The translations under genes and the position numbers were made by a program. Positions 51,683-63,916 of a stretch of DNA of 64,000 nt are shown here, piece after piece. Below the pieces are notes generated by a model that ran no database searches, had not been told where the DNA came from, and saw only the letters and a list, made by a program, of their open reading frames with translations. Source of the DNA: Dipetalonema caudispina (Eukaryota; Nematoda; Chromadorea; Rhabditida; Onchocercidae). Location of the stretch: the NCBI GenBank assembly GCA_013365325.1, contig JABVXV010000007.1, positions 1-64,000 of the forward strand. Reading direction: 5' to 3'. The number at the start of each line of letters is the position of its first letter. Position 1 is the first letter of the stretch.

Positions 51683-54600
51683 CTAAGGTCCGTGACTTTC
51701 TTCGCCTTGATGTTCCAGTGCATCAAGTTCCGCCTGTAATCATTCATAAATCACGAAATTAGCGTTCCACAATAACCCGTCAAGACTGTAGTGTTTTCAA
51801 AAACAACTGGTGAAAATAACAGTGAATACTTTTCCATCACATATCTCTAAAAGTTACAATCAAATTGCAACTGGCAAAGCTCCAGCATAACAGATCTAGT
51901 CAGAAAACTCACGTAACCCTTTAGGAATTGAAAGTAGTAATTTCAGATTCCATATGAATCCACAGAGTTAGGGTTTAAATAAGCTAAACAGATTATGTCA
52001 TAATCGAAAAGAATCCTTGCTATTCGCATCTCCAACTTCACTACTTAAAAATGCGGTTAAATCAATCTATCTCATTCTAATTTCCAAAAAGCAGTACCGC
52101 TGCTTCATCCATACGAGCTAATATGTAATTAGCAGCAAGATCTTCATTTTTATCGCATGCGAAATAAGCCTCGATAACCAATTGCTCCGGGAAACCCATG
52201 GATTTTAGCTGAAAAAACAAGAAAAAAACAACCAACTATAATGTTGTCAACGATTCGCTTTTGACAGAAAAGCTTATTCTTCGGAAATTATTCAGAATTA
52301 AAAAAAGTCACTCTCAAATTGTAAGTTACGACATGAAAAAGAGCAAAAGAAAATTACCCGATTAATTGCATCTCGCTCAGCTTCAGTAACATGAATAGCA
52401 ACTTGGCGCTGTTCTTCAGCGGGAGGTGCTCCACCACCACCACCGCCACCACCGCTTCCAGCAGAACCACTATTTAACAAGTTGACGAACTCTTCCTGGA
52501 ATAACACCTGGTAAATTACGAGAAAAGTTACGAGATTTAGTAACTTTACAATAAATTATATGAACACATTTGTTTAGCACATACGGCTAAGATGTGAGAT
52601 GATTAATGAAAGAAACAAAATGAAAGCTACACCAAATGAAGATCATCGAGGCCCTCCAAGACATTCAACACTACAAGATTACAAATTATTAATGTTTTGC
52701 AATACCACGTATGCTGGCAATTTCAGGAAAGACTTTGAAGAGTTCCACTAATAATAATAGTAATACTACAAAATGTATAACGAAAACATCTATGAAGTGC
52801 GAATGTACTTTTTCCGTTCCTGATATAAGGCACTTTCCCCATAAAGCAGAATCTAAAATTCTAAATAAGCACTTGATTATTTTGAATAGCCTCCATGAGT
52901 GCTGGATTCGATTGAGCTATTTGTTGAATGATTTGGGGAAGAATAGCAGGGTTCGACTGAACCAGTTCTCGAAGCTGTTCAAATTGCGGCAATTGACGCA
53001 AGAAATCAAGACCTAGACCTTGTCCTCGTTCTCCCTCCTCATGTTCCGTTGATTCCTGATGTCCTGCAGAAATGTCATGTTTATAAAATATACACCAGTG
53101 GTGATGAGAAAGTGAACGAAAGAGCACACCACCACGTCTTCCATCCTATTTCTCTATCTTCACTCTCCTACAGCACTTTACACACTTTTCATTCTCAAAA
53201 ATCAGAACAGCATCCAAGAGGCGAATAAAAAATATGAACACACAGCTCTAACTTATAATACAAGAGTGAATATCTTAATATAAAATATGATGTAAGGCAA
53301 ACCAACCGACCTCCTAAATCTTCTTCCTCTGGTATTCCTGAACATAAATATTCAACAGCACGATCACCATTGAAAAATGACGCCCGCAAAGCTCGAATCA
53401 CCTAAACCATTACAATATATAGCATAAACAACCTTGGAAAAAGTTTACACATTTTGAAAGCAACTTACTTTATCACGAGGGTAGCCCATTGCCACAATTG
53501 CCTGAGCTGTTTCTTCTTGTTCAGGGGTTAAACCATCTGAAAAAACAAACAGTTTAGATATTTGTAAACGTTAACAGCTTGATACAAGTTTGTAACGCTT
53601 CACACCAGGTGGAACATATAACATGGTTCAAATTTAATATTAGCGACCATCAGAATGCCCATCTATCACCAACACTTTTTATAATGCAACTACCAGCAGC
53701 GGATTCCGTAAATCTCGCTGCAAAACTAAGAAAATTTGGCACTGAAAACAATGACAAACCACTCATACTTCATAAGTATGTGAATCTGCTATTTATTCAC
53801 TATAAGCTGAACATAAGTGTTACAAACTGTCTATTAACCTGGATTCTGTGGCGTCACTGGACTACTATCCGTCACAGAAGCTGGAGCTACTGTCGTAACT
53901 TGTGTACCTGCAGGTATTTGCAAATTTGAAGGCTGAGGAGTCGACTCGACAGCAGCAGTTCCGACGGGCTTTTTCTAAAAGTAGTGCAAATATACAAAAT
54001 CAAGGGAAATAAAATGATAGAAATTCACGTGATGTCTTAAATGATTTAGTGCTTTTTTCCAACAAAATTCATCGGATGAAGAATTTTATCTCTATGATTA
54101 TGAAAAATTACCGTCAATTTAATCAATTTAAAACTAGAGAGAATAAATAAATATGACTGAACGGTATAATTACAAGCTGCACTTCTTTGTGGTGCATGTA
54201 GATCAGCTGAATGACTTTTTTATCACCAACTTAACCAAATCTTCAAGCAAGGATAGGACTGTAACCATAGGCATAAGGTCAAGCCACAATTCATATTTGA
54301 TTACTGGATAATTTCGCTAATTTGCAGAGAGTAACTTTAAAAAAACTCAAAATATAAGTGATACTTACTCTTGCAATCATTATGACGACAAATTTGGAAG
54401 GATCAATCATGACTTCTTCAACTGTCTGAGCATCGTCAAGAACCTCAAAGCAGTTCAAGCTGAATCATTAAAAAAGTCAAAGAAATCAGTCCCTGCATTA
54501 ACTGCCATTAAATTCATAACAACAAAAATGGTAACGTAAGGGATTTTCCTGAACTTACTTTCCCATTGTAGATAAGTTTTTGACATTCAGTGGGATATTC

Positions 54601-55010
54601 CGCTTCACCTTTCTCCTCAGCTATTTTTGCTTTCACCTCGCCAATCTGGATAATACTTTTCAATTAAAATAACAAAACATCCATACCTTCACCTCAGTTT
54701 TTTGATAATTCTCAAACAGAGCGAATTTGTACTTGCATAAGTAATTTCATGACTGCAAACAGATAAGACCTAGTCAAAATTTTATATCTCCACAAAAACC
54801 GAAAGTACTTTCTGCATTACACTTTTAGAAATGACTCAGACACAAGAATACCCAACATGACTCCTGCAATATTTCGTCTTTACACTCTTCCCTTCAAAGC
54901 AAACAGATAAACAATACAAACCACGAATTAAAAGAAAAATTTACCGTTAAGTGAGGATCCAATTCGATCTCAAAGCTCACTTGCGCAATGGTCTTAAAAG
55001 TGACCAACAT
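51683..55010 (-). CDS. RAD23: UV excision repair / proteasome shuttle protein RAD23
   Basis: Ubiquitin receptor that carries polyubiquitinated proteins to the proteasome and binds XPC in nucleotide excision repair. Exons: 55010-54945, 54645-54559, 54443-54369, 53974-53839, 53536-53469, 53401-53311, 53063-52873, 52495-52358, 52208-52098, 51733-51683; 337 aa. Domains in family order: N-terminal ubiquitin-like domain (1-76, starting [19 protein letters not shown]), Pro/Thr/Ser-rich linker, UBA1 (about 124-165, [19 protein letters not shown]), STI1/XPC-binding domain (about 187-245, [19 protein letters not shown], then SNPALMEAI), a run of eight glycines, and UBA2 (about 280-321, [20 protein letters not shown]). 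The Ubl and domain order distinguish it from DDI1 or ubiquilin. It is divergently arranged with ERI1 across 1.66 kb. Confidence 0.96.
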
Positions 55011-56670
55011 TACTGTCTTGGAACGACCCTGAAATATGTCCAAAATTTTATGAACAGAAGCCAACTCAACAATACATTACGTACTGTCGAGGGAAGTATT
55101 ATATGCAGACAATATCAGGCAAAAATTACATTACAAATAAATAGAAACAGAAACAGTTAATTTAGAAAACTATAGTCAATATCTTGAAGCAAAACCATTA
55201 CTTCTTTATCATATTTATATGTTCATATCAGCAAAATATGTCAACTACCTGTCATAATTTCACATTTACTGAACTATACAAAAAAGTACCATCCATAGCT
55301 AGCAGTATTTTTACATGCATCTAACTGTAGCTAAGAACTTCACTAAGAAAATTTATGATTTGAGTTAACAAGTATAGCGCCCACAAAAGTAGATACATTT
55401 CTACAAAAGCTAAACACATACCGGACAGTGCTAAGCATCAAATAATACCCACGGAATTCAGCTACTTATTTTAATCCACCCGCTGATTGTGTTGCATGCA
55501 AAATTTGCGTTACAGATTTAACACTACATTATTTCCTTCAATTTATTCAACCAACCGTCAAACCTCAAAATTTCCATTTATGAATTTTATAATTTTCCAT
55601 TCTATCGTTGGTTCATGACAAATAACTACTAAGATTGACAGTGAACCGGCTAGATTTACCTATATCTAATATGGAACTACTGCAGCATTTCTTAGAAATT
55701 ACATCAGTCAATCGTGATCTCATTTTGATGCAAAAAAATTAAGTTGGAGAATAAGAGATTTAAGATGGTCCCTTAGAACTGATTTAAACATATGGACAGT
55801 AGAGTAGAGTTAATTCTAGCACACAGTGCACTGGCTATCCAGAATTATTCCGGATGTCTCTACAAAACGGTGAGCAACATCCCGGCCATAGACACACCGT
55901 CATCGTCTAACAGTTCACGTTAGGACAAATTAACAACGGCTAGCCGGATGGTAACTGGTTACTGTGAAAATATAGAGTCCCGCAATGGATGATAATTGGA
56001 GGATATTAAATGGTACCTTTATTTCTATGGTGTTTTTCTTCCGGAACTACAAATATCGGGTTCTTATTTCGGAAGTGTAGAAAGTGAATGATCCTTAACA
56101 AATACTATTCCTGCAGAACTATGTAGTGAGTGGCAATTCTGAATTAATTCATCAGTGAGTTGGTGAGTTACCTTACCATGAAAGAACTTATGGAATTCAA
56201 CTTAAAAAAGTAGCTGTGCCTTCTTTATTGCAGCATACAAGGGATTGTAGTAGAAACGAACGAATCCATAAGTAATATCTCTTGACTGACTTGTTATCCA
56301 TTATACCATTGAGATGAGAGCGCTCAGTTTTCAACCTTCGATTTGTCCATACCATTGATTCTTTTGATAGATTATTCTTATAGATTAAGTTACTATGCAG
56401 TAAAAAGGATGCTCCCAAATTATTTACCGGTTTTCTCTCATAGGAGTGGTATAAGAACAATTGATCTTTTCTTCATGCATGTTTGCTTTGTAAAATGCTT
56501 TAAGAAAAAAAAATTTTATTTGTTCTTTCACGCCATGTATTAAATAAAGAATTCATTACTTATTAACCTCTTTATTTTACTTAATTATAAAATCTAAGCT
56601 TTCTTGCACTCTTCTAGAAGATAGTTTCGGGAAGTCGCATTTGTACAGGGAAGATTTACCAGAAGACGTC
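55011..56670. promoter_or_regulatory. head-to-head spacer, RAD23 / ERI1
   Basis: This 1.66-kb region lies between two divergently transcribed starts. Most is AT-rich. A GC-richer island with several CG dinucleotides occupies about 55840-55990, near the middle, and is a reasonable candidate for a shared promoter. No ORF here resembles a gene. Confidence 0.45.
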
Positions 56671-59600
56671 ATGCTAGGCGAAACTGAACAAACAGCAAAG
56701 TAAGTGATGGTGGCAAATTGCATAAAGGCTGAAGTACCACAATATTCTTGAATGTAAATGTCCTTGAAGATACTCTATGACAGTCGATTCTTAAATGTAG
56801 AAATACAGATAACCCTTGAAGTTTACGAATTTAACTTTAATTTCACTTTCAACATCCAATTCCAAAGCATTAGTTGATTCGTGTAAAAGATAACTTTCAA
56901 TCTAACATTGATTTCGAAGATATATGCAACGAGGGAAAGATTTCTAAATTATTCGGCACATCATATATTCCCTCACTCACTCTAAAGGTTGAACAAAGGT
57001 AAATTTAAAAAGATTTTGATGTCAACGTTGTCAAATAAATTCTTGCTAATTTTTTGGAAATATCAAACGTGAATTCACGTTCGTCACAATCCTTTTCCGA
57101 AATTAAACTTCTTCTGTCTTCTCGTCTTCATTTGAAGGATTTACGGCGCATTGAAACTTCAAACTTATCTCAATGATAAAAAAGTGGAAAATAAGCTGTT
57201 AATGGATTTGAAAAAAAGAGATTAATGAAAAACGTTTAATGAGAGATTGAGAGAGCCTGTAAACAGTAATGCAGTGATTGAGGGAAAAAAAGAGATAATG
57301 TTTTGAAAGAAGTAGAAAAGACTGTAATAATAAGAGAAAAGAGGTACGATGATACAAATATGAGTGACGGGAAACTTTCGAATTCGTTCATCCGGTTGTT
57401 TTTTTTTTCTCCGGTTTTAGGATTTATGTGACAATTGCAAACTGTATAGGAATAGGTCTTCTGCTAAAAAGAGAGGGAGTTTGCGATTTTTGGATGTGGA
57501 TTGAGCCGCATCTCCGGTAGATATATCACATCTAGTAGATTCGAGTGGCTTTCATATGATCTGTTTTTATTTTCGTTTTTTATAGTATTCAGGTTTCTCA
57601 TCCTCCACATACATAATTTTCCCCACCTTTCATAGCCAAAGTTTTTATTCAATAAGCTCGTTCATGTGAATTATGTTTCATTGTTTTATTTATTACAGCT
57701 TATTACTGATGGCTAAATCAACATCCAATGTAGAAAGTCTGTCGGGTAGTGAAGAACTGGAGAAATTCTATAAGCTAATAATTGAAGCATCGCGAAAGGT
57801 ACAAGAAATGAAACTAAATGAAGCAGGCAGTAAGTGCTTATACACCTTGATTTTAACGTATTTTCTCCATTAAGTCCAGTCGTGATGTTGTGTTTTATCG
57901 ATTTTGATTATTCAAAAAAGCAACTGTCGGGAAGATTTTTGTGCAATGATTTGGTTGTAGATTCTTTCACTTTTCGAGAAGATTAAAAAATTTTGGTATT
58001 AAAAAGATGCATCATTTCGTAGGCTGTGGTTATATTGCAAATTATACGAATAATATTGTTATTTGTTTTTAGAATTTCAGTAAAGTTTCAAAATGATATA
58101 GTTCCTTACAGGTTCCGAGTTCAGTGCAGCGGAGGATGATAATGCGCCATATGTATTACCAGTAGTGCCTTATGAAGAACCGCTGAGGAAAAACCCGAAA
58201 CATGTGCTTCATGTGATGAAGCGTTTGCATTCCATGACTACAGCTGAAATGCAGAACGAATTAAAGAAAGCACATATCGATTCTCGGTAGGTGCATAAGG
58301 TTTTTGGTCTGTTACATATCAGTTCCGGAAATTTCTGTCTGGAAAGAATTCCTTAGAAGAGAAACCGGAAAAAGATCGTTGTGTCCTCGCAGCTTTTCCT
58401 ATTTGGGAACCGTTACTTTTTCGCTTTTCGTTTACTTGATTGCTTCTTCGGGAACCTCGTCGACACAGAAAGTGGCTTAAAACACTCTAAGCTGATTTTA
58501 AGTTGGTGCCTTTCTTCAGATTGATAATTAGTACAGTGATTTTGCATAATTGAGTTTGTCCGTTCTTTTTTGATTCTTTCCTCATTGAAAATAATCATAT
58601 TGCTCTAGTGGAAAACGAAGTCAGCTGTACAACAGATTGAAGAAGTATTTCCGAAAAGAATTCGCAATTGTTAAGAACGCAGAACCCTTACGAAATAAAA
58701 CTGAATTATTTTATGACTATTTTGTGGTAAGCTAACCAACTTTTCTTCCTTCTGAAACGAATTTTCAAGAAATAGTAGAGTTGAAATCAGAATTTAAAAT
58801 ATTTGGACCAAAAGCCGAGAGTTTATGCTTATCAAAAAAAGTTACGCTTATGCTTATTCAATGTGTATATTTGTATTTGAAAACATTGTTCGACCATCAC
58901 TCATATGTTTTTGAGTTACATTTTGATAAAGCGAATAACTATTTATGGTTCCTCACAGGTGATAGATTTCGAATGTACATGCGAAGCTGATCTCTATGAT
59001 TATAACCATGAAATTATCGAATTTCCAGCTATTCTCATTGATGTACGGAAAAAAGAAATTGTAAGCAAAATGGACTACTATGTTTACTTACTAATTTCAA
59101 AAGGGTTTCTAGGCCGTTTGCTCCTAATTCCTAACTGTTACTATAAAATTCTTTCTCAAAAACATCCTTACAGAACTATACTTAACAGTTTCGACCTAAT
59201 TTGAATTGTTCATCATTTGAATTCCCCATATATGACATTTCTTTTTATAAAATGGGTGGAATGAAGCTAAGGCGATTTGCTTGATTTCCCTCATAGGTGC
59301 TGTATTTTGTTGTATTTGAAATTCGAACTGTTTTTCAGGTGGATATTTTCCATTCGTATGTACGACCACTAGCAAATCCACAACTCAGTGAATTTTGTTC
59401 TGCTTTTACGGGTATCACTCAAGAAATGGTTGACAAAGCTTTACCATTTATTGATGTTCTGGATTCCTTCCGAGCCTGGATGCAGTTACATCGTTTAGGA
59501 CAAAAAGATGTGCGCTACGCTTTCGTAACTGACGGGTTTGTTCATAGCATAAATCGTTTTAGAGGAATTAGGGACATATAAATAAAGAATTCTGGAACAC

Positions 59601-60778
59601 AATTGCTAATTAATCGTCGGATAATGGCTACAGAAACTGACCCAATGATTCAACCATTTATTAATACCGTATTGACTTTGTTCTGTGTTTGTTCTTATTT
59701 TCGACTTACTATCGACATATTTATAGGCCTTGGGATATCGCTAAATTCTTTCAAATGCAATGCATTCAGGTACTGGTGTTTCTTTATCTCAGCACATTTC
59801 TTACTGATAAATTTCAAATTCAAATAGTTTTGCTGGAGTATTCTACCTTATGTTACTTCTATTTTGTATGTTGCAGAGTAAATTAAATGCCGTTCCTCAC
59901 GATTTTCGCTTTTACATCAACATTCGAAGATCGTTCGCAAATAAATACTGTAAAAGTAACGACAGTTAATTTCATTGTAAATATTAATTTAATTATTGTT
60001 TCCTTTAAATTAATCTACCTTGGCCTACGATCCACTAATAGTCAACGAAATCTTCAGAGCATTCGGCGCAAAAGAATAATCTAAGCGGGATGCTAACATT
60101 ACTCAATATGAAATTCGAAGGTCGCGAACATTCTGGACTCGATGATTCCAAAAACATCGCAAGAATTGTTATAAAAATGTTGGGAGATAGATCTGAGCTA
60201 AGGGTACGTCCTCATTTTGTTTCGTTTATTGGTATGATGCTCTCCTTTTAACTGTTGACAATCAAATTAAGATTGGTAAGGTCTTGCCATTTCTTTCGAA
60301 CATGAATTAATTCCAGAAGTTCAGATTTGTAAAATCCGACATATTTAAGCCAAAATCAATTTTTAAACGGCAAATAAAAATGTTTCCAGGTTAATGAGAA
60401 GCTTGTTCGAATTAAGGAAGGTGAAAAAGTAAGTTTCTGGTCAAACAATTGGATTTTTCAAAGAAAAAGGCACTGGATCTGAGAAAGAACTGGAAGTATA
60501 ACTGAATCATTACACATCTTTGAAAAGTTTTCTAAAATAGCTCACTATTAGTATATTTCAAAAAATATTGACGATTGAATTAGTTTCTGAAATCATTACT
60601 TGTGCAAGTCAACTGACACGAGTTATAGGCGAAAACACTGTTACCAGACATGAATAAAGAAGATCGGGATCGACAAGCTTGGAGGGATAACCTTCCATAC
60701 ATGGTACAACAGATAAGCCGGGAGTCGTTTATCAGCGGTGAATATTTAGACTGTGATACATGCGATGAAGGCGACTGA
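56671..60778 (+). CDS. ERI1: 3'-5' exoribonuclease ERI1 (SAP + DEDDh)
   Basis: Removes 3' overhangs from siRNAs, histone mRNA stem-loops and 5.8S rRNA; the C. elegans protein limits RNA interference. Exons: 56671-56699, 57699-57829, 58112-58286, 58609-58726, 58959-59060, 59339-59535, 59727-59769, 59877-59955, 60058-60203, 60390-60428, 60629-60778; about 402 aa. A SAP domain (about 80-125) carries [19 protein letters not shown]. The nuclease has all DEDDh residues: D154 and E156 in [10 protein letters not shown]254 in DGPWDI, H316 and D321 in [21 protein letters not shown] is also typical. A 60-residue tail ends CDTCDEGD. The first exon is least certain; the frame stays open upstream of its ATG, and translation could begin at the Met at 57711. 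Exon 8 must use the donor after 59955, since the one at 59949 creates a stop. Confidence 0.94.
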
Positions 60779-61510
60779 AGCTATATCGTTTCCGTTTTGT
60801 TCTCGGATTAGAAGCTATTCGTTTGCCTTCTAGAACACTTAACAATCTTGACTTCTATTTACAGAAACTTTTGGTTTTGAAGCTTAGTAAAGTAGAATAC
60901 GATTTTATAGGACGGAATAATTCTTTCTAGTTTTAAGATATGCATCAAACATAGCAACAAATGAAAAAAGAGAGGGAATCTCATTTCGGCAGTGCATGAC
61001 ATAAAAGTCATTTTGTATTTCCAGAATAGATATTATACAATGCAAAAAAAAAAATCGAGTAGGACAGGAATCCTAACGAACAGAGAGGCAGGATTCACCA
61101 AATATAGCAAATTTGATAAAGTAGTATCACTGAAAATATGAAAACTCATAATGTCGTCCGAAGTCGAAATGAGTAATCTGGCGGTGAAACGGTTTTGATC
61201 TTAGACGAGTGAGTGAAATTTTATATAATTGACTTTTTATATGTACAGAAGTGATAGAAAAATGGACAGCTAATTGTTAAATGCTTTCCCTGCAGCCTCC
61301 CAGCATATCTTGGAAGATGTAATTCAAGGCTGAATACATAAAACAAAAATCAAGTGCTACTTCGCATATTTTAATACGACTACGTCCTAGTCCTGAACAA
61401 AGTTCCCGAATAACTGTCCCCTCTCTGAAACAGCTATTTGTTTTCCAACTATAATGCTATATATCAGCGCAACAAGTAGATATTCACGGAAATCTAAAAC
61501 AAACGTTTTG
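60779..61510. other. convergent 3' spacer, no gene seen
   Basis: This 0.7-kb region lies between the ERI1 stop (plus) and the TMEM203 stop (minus) and should contain both 3' ends. It includes an A-run at about 61044-61053. Nothing else is recognised. Confidence 0.65.
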
Positions 61511-62587
61511 TCACAGCAAACGAAATGCCTGAAAACATAATGCAGCCATCAGCACCCATACAGGCAAGAAGACAATGCCATATGAAGACTGAACTGCAAC
61601 CTGTCCATCTTCTAAGTCACCGTTCACCTTATAACACAACAACGCTTCAAATATCCCGATCATGACAAGTCTTAGCCAGCTAAATGCGTGCCTGAAATCG
61701 TCAAAATACTTCCAGTTGGGTCTATCCAAACAAAATCATTTTTAAAAATATTACTGGTTGGAAATTTCCATTTTTCCGGCAGATGTAAATCAGTATAAAT
61801 CCTTCACTTAAACTAACTACAGCGATTTCAGGATTAGTTCCAAGTAAAATAAGACTTCTCCTTCTGAGCAGTAACTCCAACGTGCTATGACATCGCACAT
61901 AACCTTCACTCTTGATAACAATTTAAACAACCTATTAGCAAATCTCAGCACATAGTTTAAAAAAAGGGAATTAGCTACAGGAAAACTAAAAAAGAAACAA
62001 GATGAATTATACTTCAGAATGGGATCCTTGCATTGTTTCTCCTCTACTACTGCTCGTACAAGGACGATAAACAGGAAATACAAGTTGAGCGCGGTGACGA
62101 TAAATAATGGTGTAAACACATGCCAATAAGTTAGACTCGAGTAAACCTCAGTTTTCACTACCTGTAGATTAAAAAAACACTTTAATATACCGCAACATAA
62201 CTTATCATGCATTATAGGAAATATTGAGAGAGTGTTAGCAAAAGATTTTGATTTATGGATCAATTGGGGAATTGACATCATTCGTACTTTAGTAGTTTTC
62301 CTTACCACTTTAACTTCATTTCTTACTTCCACTTTCAGACAAGAAATCCCAGCTTACTTCCAAAACGTTTTGAAGAAACTTATGACTAAGTTATCGTTAA
62401 TTTGATTCTACATAGAATGGAATTATCCTTCATTCATTTTTTTTTTTTTTTTTGAGTATATAATTTAAGAGAATATTAGAAGATCACTTACAACAAGGAT
62501 AGAAAAAATGAGTAATCCAACAGCATGAAGCCAAATTTCGAAAATCGTAATACCTGTCCATTGTATATATTCACTTATAGAAAGCAT
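61511..62587 (-). CDS. TMEM203: transmembrane protein 203
   Basis: Small four-pass membrane protein; the mammalian protein sits in the ER, affects calcium stores and interacts with STING (known from vertebrates, role in worms unknown). Exons: 62587-62492, 62161-62013, 61691-61511; 141 aa against 136 in human. The N-terminus MLSISEYIQWTGITIFEIW and the hydrophobic helix that follows match the family start (MLFSLRELVQWLG in human). Next come YWHVFTPLFIVTALNLYFLF, then FSWLRLVMIGIFEALLCYK and the final helix VFLPVWVLMAALCFQAFRLL. Intron phases 0 and 2 join without shifts. It is divergent from ETFB with 0.8 kb between starts. TMEM185 proteins look superficially similar but are much longer. Confidence 0.88.
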
Positions 62588-63375
62588 AAACGGGTAACAG
62601 AATCCTTCTTCGTAACTTCTCAGATAGTACCAATGCTGATAGTAATATCTCTGTCGAAAGAAGAATTAGATAGATGATATACATATCCGGATGAAAAACA
62701 GAGAGGGAAGTAACATAGACATGCTTGACCTGTGATCAAGTCTTACACCGTCTGGGAAGTTTAAGAGGTCACGGTACGTATCACAATACCCAAATAACTG
62801 AGGAAATGACCCCAAAGCGCCCTATTAAGAAATCCAGGAGAATTTCCACTCGATTCCTCCTTGAACGAATTGCGATAGCTGGGACAGGTGAAGAGGGCAA
62901 GAAAGAATGGTAAGGGAAAAGAGAGGGGGAGAGAGGGAGAGAGAGAGAGAGGAAGGGGAGGGTATTTAAGACTTCAAATTTAACTTGTTATTTTAAGTGG
63001 GACATGTTCAATCGTGTGCAAGGAATGGCATGGTGTAGTGATGGTGTAAACCCGTAATGGACTTTGATCCTTACAATGAAGACTTCTTTGTACATATTTG
63101 TTTATATCAATTATGACTTAATTTATTTCCCTTAATTAGAGGCTTTTTTTGTATCACATGGCCACCTGCTTTTCATGTCCGATCAAAATGGGAACTAATT
63201 TCATGGGATTAAAGTTTCTAGAACAACTTTTTTTTAAACACAAAAATAAATATTCTAGACTTTTTAAAATTAAATTTTTAAAAAAATTTCCAGAAACTGA
63301 CATTTTTGAAGATTCAAGGTTCGATACTGATAATTTTAAAGATTTAAATTACGTTGTAATTTGTTAACAGAAGCA
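62588..63375. promoter_or_regulatory. head-to-head spacer, TMEM203 / ETFB, with GA tract
   Basis: This divergent intergenic region holds a GC-richer part (62725-62915) followed by an almost pure purine tract on the plus strand at about 62917-62964, with GAGAGA repeats. Short open frames here have no recognisable similarity. The ETFB side ends with a likely splice-leader acceptor (TTGTTAACAG, 63361-63370), five bases before its ATG. Confidence 0.5.
62917..62964. repeat. GA-rich purine tract
   Basis: The plus strand is nearly all A and G here, including nine tandem GA units around 62939-62953 and flanking G-runs. Such tracts can adopt non-B DNA structures or bind GAGA-type factors. It lies between two divergent promoters. 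Confidence 0.85.
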
Positions 63376-63916
63376 ATGCGAGCATTGGTAGCTGTTAAAA
63401 GAGTGATCGATTATGCGATAAAAATACGGGTAAAACCGGACAAAACGGGTGTGATCAAAGAGAATGTGCAGCATTCGATGAATCCTTTCGATGAAATTGC
63501 CTTAGAAGAAGCGGTTCGTTTGAAGGAAAAACAAATTGTGAAAGAAGTTGTGGCTGTATCACTTGGACCTTCCAAATCACAGGTTTATTTTAAAATCTGA
63601 AATTATTCATTGTGAAAGCTGTGATTTCTAAAAATACCCGTTTTGATTTTCGACAGAGTGCTTCGAAGTTCTATTGCTTTCTCATTCAACCAGCTTGTTT
63701 AATATTTAAGCCTTGATGACGTAATGCAGTTCTAGAAAAGAAAACTAATTTAACTTATCCTGCATAGCTTTCTGCTTGAATTCCAAATAGGTCATCACGT
63801 ACGAAACATTTCAGGAAACACTGCGTACGGCACTAGCAAAAGGTGCGGACAGAGCCATACATGTTGAGGTGGAGGAAGCCACGGCTGAAAAGATTGAGCC
63901 ATTGCTTGTCGCCAAA
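63376..63916 (+). CDS. ETFB: electron transfer flavoprotein subunit beta (5' part)
   Basis: Beta subunit of the mitochondrial matrix ETF, which passes electrons from acyl-CoA dehydrogenases to ETF-ubiquinone oxidoreductase. Two exons are visible: 63376-63582 and 63815-63916 (103 codons, phase 0 at each junction); the rest lies beyond the window. The start [20 protein letters not shown] is the standard ETFB N-terminus, followed by [39 protein letters not shown] and [11 protein letters not shown], which form the AMP/FAD-binding fold. The ATG follows an acceptor-like AACAG by five bases, consistent with trans-splicing. The donor after 63916 (GTTAGT) is my choice. The frame stays open to TAA at 63959-63961 without the next conserved motif, so an intron must begin before it. 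Confidence 0.95.

Noticed and set aside
61817..62332. 171-codon minus ORF read as a stand-alone gene
   Set aside because: Only 62161-62013 is coding (TMEM203 exon 2, in this frame); the flanks are introns with proper donor and acceptor sites.
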